The notes under the pieces are model-generated. The model searched no databases. It was given only the letters and a program-made list of their open reading frames with translations, and had not been told where the DNA came from. A DNA stretch of 64,000 bases from Galbitalea sp. SE-J8 (GTDB lineage: Bacteria > Actinomycetota > Actinomycetes > Actinomycetales > Microbacteriaceae), in the NCBI RefSeq assembly GCF_030345695.1, contig NZ_JAUASV010000002.1, positions 1-64,000 on the forward strand, written 5' to 3'. Position numbers and translations under genes: made by a program. Positions 1 through 5,856 of this stretch are shown here, piece after piece (position 1 is the first letter of the stretch; every line of letters begins with the position of its first letter).

Positions 1-575
1 GGTGGGGGCGGGCGCTCCTCGACCTGCGGTGGCGGCGGGGCGGACGCGAAGTGCTGCGTCGCGTCCGCTGGTCGAGGAGTCCGTGAGCGCAGCGAACCGA
101 CGTCTCGAGACCAGGCCTGTGCGGCGGCGGGGCCGTGGTGGTCTCGAGACGCGGCCTCGCTGCGCTCGGGCGCTCCTCGACCAGCGGAGGCGGGCGCTCC
201 TCGACCAGCGGTGCGGGCGCTCCTCGATCAGCGGAGGCGGCGCTCCTCGACCAGCGGAGGCGGGCGCTCCTCGACCAGCGGTGCGGGCGCTCCTCGACCA
301 GCGGAGGCGGCGCTCCTCGACCAGCGGGGGCGGCGGGGCGGACGCGAAGTGCTGCGTCGCGTCCGTTGGTCGAGGAGTCCGTGAGCGCAGCGAACTGACG
401 TCTCGAGGCCAGGCCGGCGCGGGTTGCGGAGCCGTGGTGGTCTCGAGACGCGGCCTCGCTGCGCTCGGGCGCTCCTCGACCAGCGGGGGCGGGCGCTCCT
501 CGACCAGCGGTGCGGGCGCTCCTCGACCAGCGGTGCGGGCGCTCCTCGACCAGCGGGGGCAGGGCGGCGCTCGAA
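1..575. repeat. Palindromic repeat array A, two tandem 299-bp units
   Basis: No gene is supported here. The stretch is built from copies of a 20-21 bp block (GCGCTCCTCGACCAGCGG) repeated about ten times, plus two copies of a longer palindrome (CTGGTCGAGGAGTCC to GACGTCTCGAG). The segment around 46-186 recurs around 345-486, so the array is two tandem units with a period near 299 bp. A small hairpin (GGACGCGA / TCGCGTCC) is repeated in each unit. The open reading frames across it are low-complexity Arg/Ser/Ala translations of the repeat. The array abuts the 3' end of the M3 peptidase gene and continues past the left edge of the window. Confidence 0.9.
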
Positions 576-578
576 GAG

Positions 579-2609
579 CTACTCCGTCAGGCCGCGGCGC
601 TCGAGGAGGGGCTCGATCGCGGCATCGCGGCCGCGGAAGTCGCGGAACGCCTCGAGCGGATCCTTCGACCCGCCGACTCCGAGCAGCCGCTCGCGGAACC
701 GCGAACCGTTCTCGCGCGTGAGCCCGCCGTTTTCGCGGAACCACTCGACCGTGTCCGCGTCGAGCACCTCGCTCCAGATGTAGGAGTAGTACCCGGCGTC
801 GTAGCCCCCCGAGAAGGTGTGCGCGAAATACGTCGACTCGTAGCGCGACGGCACGGCCGGATCGTCGAGACCGACCCGGCCGAGCGCTGCGGCCGCGAAC
901 TCCTCGACGGATGACACCGACGCGGCGTCCTCCGGGGAGAGCCGGTGCCAGGCCTGGTCGAGCAGCGCCGCGGCGAGGTACTCGCTCGTGCCGAAGCCCT
1001 CGTTGAACGCGCTCGACGCCTGCAGCTTGTCGACGAGCTCGGCGGGCATCGGCTCGCCGGTGAGGTGGTGCCGGGCGTAGTTCGCGAGCACCTCCGGCCA
1101 CAGCATCCACATCTCGTTCACCTGGCTCGGGAACTCCACGAAGTCCCGGAACACGTCGGTGCCCGCGAACTTCGGATACGTCACGCGCGCGAACAGGCCG
1201 TGCAGCGCGTGCCCGAACTCGTGGAAGAACGTCTCGACCTCGTCGTAGGTGAGCAGCGTCGGCTCGCCGGCCGGCGGCTTCGGCACGTTGAGGTTGTTGA
1301 CGACGACCGCGGTCGGGATGCCGAGCAGCGCGCTCTGCGACACGAGCGGGTTCATCCACGCGCCGCCCCGCTTGGAGTCGCGGGTGTACAGGTCGAGCAC
1401 GTAGAGGCCGACGGGCGAGCCGTCCGCATCCGTCACCTCGAACACGCGCGCGTCGGGGTGGTAGGCGACAAGGTCATCGCGCTCCGTGAACGTCACGCCG
1501 TAGAGAGCGGATGCCGCGAAGAACACCCCGTCGCGGCGCACGCGCTCCGCCTCGAAGTAGGGCCGCATCTCGCTCGTGTCGACGTCGTAGGTCGCCTTGC
1601 GCACCTTCTCGGTGTAGTACGCCCAATCGTGCGCCTCGATCGGATGCCCGGCGAGCTTCTCGAGGTCGGCCTTCTCGGCGCGCGCGTTGCGCGCCGCGAT
1701 CGTCGCGAGCGGCTCGAGCATGGTGGCGACGCGCTCGGGGGTGCCGGCGGTCTCGTCCGCGGTGACCCAGGCGGCGTGGCTCTCGTAGCCGAGCAGGCGG
1801 GCGCGCTCGGCACGCAGCCGCACGATCTCGAGCACGACCTCGCGGTTGTCGTAGTCGCCGCCGCGGATGCCGCGGGCGCGTGAGGCGGTCATGATCCGCT
1901 CGCGCGTGTCGCGATTCGCGATCGCGCCGAGCCACGGGTGACCGGTGGGCAGCACGAGGGTGACGAGCCAGCCGTCGAGCCCGCGGTCGCGGGCGGCTTC
2001 CGCGGCGCTCGCGAGCTCGGAGGCGCCGAGGCCGTCGAGCTCCGCGGCGTCGGTGACGTGCACAGCGAGGTCGTTGGTGTCGGCGAGCAGGTTCTTCTCG
2101 AAGCGCGTGGTGAGGGTCGACAGGCGCTGGTTGAGGTCGCGCAGGGTCTGCTTGTCGGCCTCGGAGAGCGCCGCGCCGGCGATCGTGAACTCGGTGAAGT
2201 AGCGCCCGACGAGGTAGCGCGACTCGGCGTCGAGCTCGGCGGCGTCGATCGCGTCGTGCACGGCGGCGATGCGCGCGTAGAGCGCCGGATCGAGCTTGAT
2301 CGCGTCGGCGTGCGCGGCGAGTCGCGGCGCGATGCGCTCCTCGAGCTCGTCGGTGAACGGGCTCGAGTCGGCGCTGCTGCGGTTGAAGAAGACGGTCGCG
2401 ACGCGGTCGAGCACGCGTCCGGAGCGCTCGAGCGGGATGAGCGTGTTCTCCAGGGTCGGCGCCTCGCCCTGCGCGGTGATCGCGGCGATCTCGGCGAGCT
2501 GCTCGGCGATGCCGGCCTCGAAGGCGGGCTCGTAGTCGGCATCCGCGATGTCGGCGAAGGGGGGCAGCTGGTAGGGCAGCGAGCTCGGTTCGAGGAACGG
2601 ATTCGTCAT
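579..2609 (-). CDS. M3 family oligopeptidase / peptidyl-dipeptidase
   Basis: Cytosolic zinc metallopeptidase of the M3 (thimet) family, expected to cut short peptides during protein turnover. The protein is 676 aa, normal for the Dcp/OpdA branch. The zinc site HEFGH is at residues 463-467, within FFHEFGHALHGLF. I chose ATG 2609 (MTNPFLEPSS) over the upstream in-frame ATG at 2753 because family members begin this way and because a -10 box TAGGCT lies 7 nt upstream of it (2617-2622 on the complement), which fits a leaderless transcript. It diverges from the ArsR-type regulator, and one TGCAAAG half-site (2632-2638) falls in its promoter, so it may be co-regulated. Dcp versus OpdA cannot be decided by eye. 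Confidence 0.93.
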   Translation of the reverse strand: MTNPFLEPSSLPYQLPPFADIADADYEPAFEAGIAEQLAEIAAITAQGEAPTLENTLIPLERSGRVLDRVATVFFNRSSADSSPFTDELEERIAPRLAAHADAIKLDPALYARIAAVHDAIDAAELDAESRYLVGRYFTEFTIAGAALSEADKQTLRDLNQRLSTLTTRFEKNLLADTNDLAVHVTDAAELDGLGASELASAAEAARDRGLDGWLVTLVLPTGHPWLGAIANRDTRERIMTASRARGIRGGDYDNREVVLEIVRLRAERARLLGYESHAAWVTADETAGTPERVATMLEPLATIAARNARAEKADLEKLAGHPIEAHDWAYYTEKVRKATYDVDTSEMRPYFEAERVRRDGVFFAASALYGVTFTERDDLVAYHPDARVFEVTDADGSPVGLYVLDLYTRDSKRGGAWMNPLVSQSALLGIPTAVVVNNLNVPKPPAGEPTLLTYDEVETFFHEFGHALHGLFARVTYPKFAGTDVFRDFVEFPSQVNEMWMLWPEVLANYARHHLTGEPMPAELVDKLQASSAFNEGFGTSEYLAAALLDQAWHRLSPEDAASVSSVEEFAAAALGRVGLDDPAVPSRYESTYFAHTFSGGYDAGYYSYIWSEVLDADTVEWFRENGGLTRENGSRFRERLLGVGGSKDPLEAFRDFRGRDAAIEPLLERRGLTE

Positions 2610-2631
2610 GCGATCGAGCCTACCCGCGACA

Positions 2632-2694
2632 TGCAAAGAATTGGTTGCAAAGATATGCTTGCAAAGATGCGGATGCAAAGGTACCTTTGCATCC
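2632..2694. promoter_or_regulatory. Operator array: four TGCAAAG sites at 14-bp spacing plus palindrome
   Basis: TGCAAAG occurs at 2632, 2646, 2660 and 2674, each exactly 14 bp from the last. The fourth copy is the left half of a perfect 24-bp palindrome (2671-2694; halves GGATGCAAAGGT and ACCTTTGCATCC) that ends directly before the regulator's ATG at 2695. A plausible -10 box TATGCT (2654-2659) sits between sites two and three. The arrangement suggests cooperative, autoregulatory binding by the ArsR-type protein encoded next to it, covering both divergent promoters. The binding protein is inferred. Confidence 0.75.
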
Positions 2695-3315
2695 ATGACC
2701 ACGGAACCCGCCGACGTGCCTGAGCGTCGCATCGTCGACCTGGAGGGGCTCAAGGCCCTCGCGCACCCGCTGCGCGTGCAGATCGTCGACGCGCTCTCGA
2801 CCTACGGTCCGGCGACCGCGAGCGGCCTGGCCGAGCGCCTGGGCGAGTCGAGCGGAGCGACGAGCTACCACCTGCGTCAGCTCGCGCGGCACGGCTTCGT
2901 TCGCGAGGTCGAGGGCCGCGGCACCGCGCGGGAGCGCTGGTGGGAACGCTCGCCGGGATCGTTCCAGTTCGGCGACGCCGAGACCCGGAAGAGTCCGGCG
3001 GGGCGCGAGGCCACCAAGCTCGTCTCGCGCGAGATGATCTCGAGCCGTGAGCGCCACCTGCGCGCCTACATCGATCGCGCCGACCGCGAGCTCGACGGCG
3101 GCTGGCTCGACGCCGGCGGCCTGTCGCTCGTGAACCTCCGCCTCACGGCGGAACAGCTCACGGAGGCGACCGAGGCGCTCGAGGCCGTCATGGACGGGTT
3201 CGTCGCGCGGTGGCGCGGCCAGGACCTGCCCGGCTCGCGGCCCGTGCAGTTCCAGATCAATGCGATCCCCGTGATGGACGGGGACGTCACCCCTGACCCC
3301 GAGGAGAAGTCATGA
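2695..3315 (+). CDS. ArsR-type winged-helix transcriptional regulator
   Basis: DNA-binding regulator of 206 aa. Residues about 17-80 form an ArsR-like winged helix (LKALAHPLRVQIVDALS, then GATSYHLRQLARHGFV as the recognition helix). The C-terminal half is helical and lacks an obvious metal-binding Cys cluster, so it is more like the helix-turn-helix-20 group that controls transporters than a metal sensor. ATG 2695 is used because it follows the palindrome and gives the normal family N-terminus; earlier in-frame codons run through the operator. Its stop overlaps the next start (ATGA), and it heads an operon with a small protein and an MFS transporter. It probably represses this operon and binds the TGCAAAG array. 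Confidence 0.88.
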   Translation: MTTEPADVPERRIVDLEGLKALAHPLRVQIVDALSTYGPATASGLAERLGESSGATSYHLRQLARHGFVREVEGRGTARERWWERSPGSFQFGDAETRKSPAGREATKLVSREMISSRERHLRAYIDRADRELDGGWLDAGGLSLVNLRLTAEQLTEATEALEAVMDGFVARWRGQDLPGSRPVQFQINAIPVMDGDVTPDPEEKS

Positions 3316-3500
3316 CCGTCGTATCGCCGTCCATCGGCACCCTCGACCGGATCGCGCTCACCGTCGGCTCGGCGCTCGTGCGCTGGGCCGAGCACCGCGC
3401 CGCACCGCTGGACCGCGCCGCACACGCGGCACTCGTCGAGGCCGAGCGCGCGCGGGAGGTCCGCGAGCGCGCGGACCTGATGCGCACCCTGCACCGATGA
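3312..3500 (+). CDS. Small basic helical protein (62 aa), unknown function
   Basis: I do not recognise a family. The protein is 62 aa, rich in Ala, Arg and Glu, and predicted to be helical. Its start overlaps the regulator's stop by four bases (ATGA) and its stop overlaps the MFS start, so the three genes are translationally coupled. It resembles the 81-aa protein at 4807-5052: both carry a pattern ALVxW, then P(L/V)DR, then a charged helix ending in LM. The pair flanks the transporter. It could be a small partner or regulator of the transporter, but nothing in the sequence proves it. Confidence 0.7.
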   Translation: MTVVSPSIGTLDRIALTVGSALVRWAEHRAAPLDRAAHAALVEAERAREVRERADLMRTLHR

Positions 3501-4774
3501 TGCACTCGCTCCGGGGCGGCTTCGGCCGCCTCTGGGCGGCGTCCATCGTGAGCAACCTCGCGGACGGGCTCGGCAAGACCGCCGTTCCGCTCATCGCGAC
3601 CACGCTCACGCGCGATCCGTTCCTCATCGGGGCGCTCGGCGCCCTCTCGTTCCTGCCCTGGCTCGGATTCGGCGTGCTCTCCGGCGTCGTCGTCGACCGC
3701 GTCGACCGCCGGCGCACCATGGCGGTGGCCAACGGCATCCGTCTCGTGGCGGCCGCGGTCGTCGCCGTCACCGCGGCGACCGGCACGCTGTCGATCGCGA
3801 TCCTGTTCGCGGCGGCGGTCGTCATCGGCGTCGGCGAGACGTTCTACGACAACTCCGTGCAGGCGATGGTGCCGAGCCTGGTGCCGCGCTCGAGCCTTGA
3901 TCTCGCCAACGGACGGATGCAGACCTCCGACCAGATCGTGCAGTCGTTCGTCGCCACGCCGATCGCGGGCGCGCTGTTCGCGGTCGCGGCAGCGCTGCCC
4001 CTCGCCGGCACCTCCGCGGGATACCTGGTCGGCGGTGTGCTCGCGCTCGCGCTGCCGGCGGTCGCGGGACGCGCGGCGAGGGCGACGGATGCGGCACTCG
4101 CCGGACCGAGAACCGTGCGCGGCGATGTCGGCGAGGCCGTGCGCTACCTCTGGACGCACCGCACGCTGCGCTCCATCGTGCTGTTCACGTCGGCGATCGC
4201 GGGGCTCAGCTCGTTCGCCCAGGCCGCGATGGTGCTCTTCACGATCGAGACCCTGCGCGTGCCGGAGGCGGCGTTCGGCCTGGTGCTCGCGGCGGTGACC
4301 GCGGGCGCCGTCGTCGGCGCGATCGTGTCGAGCCGGCTCGTCGCGCGATTCGGTCGCGGCCGCGTCATGCTCGCGAGCACCGTGCTCAGCGGCATCGGGC
4401 TCGCGATCGTCGGCGCCGTGCCCGTGGTCTGGGTCGCCATCCCGGCGTACGCGCTCGGTGCGTTCGGCGTCGCCGTCTGGAACGTGCCGTGGGGCGCGCT
4501 GCGCCAGCAGCTCACGCCAGGTCACCTGCTCGGCCGCATGATCGGCGTGATCCGCACGTTCACGTGGGGCGTCATCCCGGTCGCGACGCTCATCGGCGGT
4601 GCCGTCGCCCGCATCGACCTGCGCCTGCCGTTCGTGATCGGCGGCGCGCTCACCGCGGTCGTCGCGCTGCTGAGCGCGCGGCTGCTGCTCTCGGTGCCCA
4701 GTGCCGAGGGCGCCGGTCCCGAGGGCGCCGGTCCCGAGGGCGCCGGTCCCGGGAATGTCGGTGGCAACGCCTAG
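3497..4774 (+). CDS. MFS transporter
   Basis: Inner-membrane major facilitator of 425 aa with about 12 hydrophobic segments. The cytoplasmic loop motif DRVDRRR follows helix 2, near residues 68-74. The layout (short N-terminus, GLGKTAVPL, SGVVVDRVDRRR) matches the drug/siderophore exporter branch related to EntS; the substrate cannot be read from sequence. The start is either ATG 3497 or the adjacent ATG 3500, both overlapping the upstream stop. The last 20 residues hold three perfect copies of EGAGP, encoded by a 15-bp tandem repeat (about 4708-4752), probably a slippage tract. It is the third gene of the ArsR-type operon. Confidence 0.88.
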   Translation: MMHSLRGGFGRLWAASIVSNLADGLGKTAVPLIATTLTRDPFLIGALGALSFLPWLGFGVLSGVVVDRVDRRRTMAVANGIRLVAAAVVAVTAATGTLSIAILFAAAVVIGVGETFYDNSVQAMVPSLVPRSSLDLANGRMQTSDQIVQSFVATPIAGALFAVAAALPLAGTSAGYLVGGVLALALPAVAGRAARATDAALAGPRTVRGDVGEAVRYLWTHRTLRSIVLFTSAIAGLSSFAQAAMVLFTIETLRVPEAAFGLVLAAVTAGAVVGAIVSSRLVARFGRGRVMLASTVLSGIGLAIVGAVPVVWVAIPAYALGAFGVAVWNVPWGALRQQLTPGHLLGRMIGVIRTFTWGVIPVATLIGGAVARIDLRLPFVIGGALTAVVALLSARLLLSVPSAEGAGPEGAGPEGAGPGNVGGNA

Positions 4775-4806
4775 CGTGGCGACCACGAGAGGTCGAGGAG
4801 GACACC

Positions 4807-5052
4807 ATGAACGCCGCAATCATCGTGAGCGCGCATCCGATCGGCAGCCACCGCATCCGCAGCGCCCGCGCGCCGCACGGCGTCGATCGCCTCGCGCGCG
4901 ACCTCGGTCTGGCGCTCGTCGCCTGGTCGAGGCGCTCCGAGCGCCCGGTCGATCGTGAGGCGATGCGCGAGCGATGGGAACACGACGAGGTGCGCCGCGC
5001 GGCGCTCGAGGAGCGCGAGCGCGCGGTGCTCATGCTCCAGCCGCGGCGCTGA
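4807..5052 (+). CDS. Small helical protein (81 aa), paralogue of the 3312-3500 product
   Basis: An 81-aa basic protein of unknown family. It starts at ATG 4807 after a good ribosome-binding site (GAGGAGG, 4793-4803 area). The middle segment (LALVAWSRRSERPVDREA) aligns with SALVRWAEHRAAPLDRAA of the protein at 3312-3500, and both continue into a charged helix. The two small genes bracket the MFS gene, so this looks like an old duplication within the operon. No signal peptide or membrane segment is visible. Confidence 0.7.
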   Translation: MNAAIIVSAHPIGSHRIRSARAPHGVDRLARDLGLALVAWSRRSERPVDREAMRERWEHDEVRRAALEERERAVLMLQPRR

Positions 5053-5074
5053 GCGGCCGCACCGCGCTCAGCGC
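5046..5074. terminator. Hairpin between convergent genes
   Basis: A 9-bp perfect stem (GCGCTGAGC at 5046-5054, GCTCAGCGC at 5066-5074) with an 11-nt loop overlaps the end of the small gene and lies before the convergent minus-strand gene. There is no T-run, as is common in high-G+C actinobacteria, so it may serve both directions. Confidence 0.5.
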
Positions 5075-5116
5075 GGCAGGCCGGCGTCTGCGCCCGAACG
5101 ACGAGTTCTCCGACGC

Positions 5117-5383
5117 TCAGGCGTCCTCGACGTCGTCCGGGCCGAGCACGACCGCGGTGTCGGACGCGGGGTCGTAGAGCACCCGAATCCCGGCCCGTGC
5201 TGAGCCTGTCGAAGGGTCGGCCTCGACCACGGGCCTGCCCTCGAGCCAGGTGAGCGTCCAGCGCCAGGTCGCGCGGACATCCGGTGCGAGATCGGCCTCG
5301 ATCGACGCGATCGTCTCGACGACCGCGGCGGGCAGGCGCGGCGGGGGAGTCGCGCCGGGCGACCAGCGAGTGCCGAGCTGCAT
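5117..5383 (-). CDS. Hypothetical protein (88 aa) containing a repeat-derived segment
   Basis: An 88-aa protein of unknown function, third gene of the valS operon; its ATG overlaps the stop of the GNAT gene by one base (TGATG). Residues about 38-52 (RATWRWTLTWLEG) look structured. Residues about 55-64 (ADPSTGSARAG) are encoded by a copy of a dispersed repeat (GAGCCTGTCGAAGG on the plus strand, 5202-5215). So the repeat has been accepted into the frame, as it has in valS. No signal peptide. Confidence 0.6.
   Translation of the reverse strand: MQLGTRWSPGATPPPRLPAAVVETIASIEADLAPDVRATWRWTLTWLEGRPVVEADPSTGSARAGIRVLYDPASDTAVVLGPDDVEDA
5200..5219. repeat. Dispersed repeat, core GAGCCTGTCGAAGG, inside a coding region
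   Basis: The core GAGCCTGTCGAAGG is a short dispersed sequence of a kind widespread between genes of high-G+C actinobacteria. Here it lies inside the 88-aa gene. Two degenerate relatives (GAGCCCGTCGACGG, GAGCCTGTCGGCGG on the complement) are found in frame in valS at 6424-6478. Confidence 0.65.
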
Positions 5384-5856
5384 CAGAGCCTCACCTCGTA
5401 GGTGACCCAGGTCGTGCGGGTCGCGACGGTGTCGTAGACCCGCTGGGCGCGCGCGTTGTCGGCGGCGGTGATCCAGCGCAGCGACCCGTGCGGCGCGGTC
5501 GCGCGCGCCTTCGCCGTCAGCCGCTCGATGAGCGCCGTCGCGACGCCGTGGCCGCGCGCCGCCTCGGCGGTGTACAGGTCGTCGAGGAACCAGTCGAGCT
5601 CGCCGGAGAACGTGTCCGGATGCGAGCGGTAGTGCGCGAATCCGACGACCTCGCCGTCGAACTCGCCGACGAACGCGTTCACGGCACCGGCCGGGTCGAC
5701 GACGATCGCCCAGACCCGGTCGAGCACCTCGTCGGAGAAGTCGCTGCCGTAGAACGCGCCGTACTCGGCGAACAGCCGTCGCCAGGCGGCGGCGTCGTGC
5801 TCGCGCAGCGGGCGAACGACGACGGATGCGGCGGCCCGGTCGCGCTCCTCGGTCAC
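5383..5856 (-). CDS. GNAT family N-acetyltransferase
   Basis: A 157-aa single-domain GNAT acetyltransferase using acetyl-CoA. The acetyl-CoA pyrophosphate loop is seen as ARGHGVATALI near residues 100-110, after the strand WFLDDLYT, and NARAQRVYDT near 134-143 is the usual motif B. The start is GTG 5856, overlapping the valS stop (GTGA); the longer upstream frame only reads valS out of frame. Translational coupling to valS suggests co-expression. The substrate is unknown; the pattern (YGAFYGSDF, LDDLYT) resembles small-molecule or polyamine acetylases. Confidence 0.87.
   Translation of the reverse strand: MTEERDRAAASVVVRPLREHDAAAWRRLFAEYGAFYGSDFSDEVLDRVWAIVVDPAGAVNAFVGEFDGEVVGFAHYRSHPDTFSGELDWFLDDLYTAEAARGHGVATALIERLTAKARATAPHGSLRWITAADNARAQRVYDTVATRTTWVTYEVRL

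Noticed and set aside
1-575. Array A as a CRISPR
   Set aside because: Units are adjoining or separated by one to four bases, there are no unique spacers of similar length, and no cas genes are nearby.
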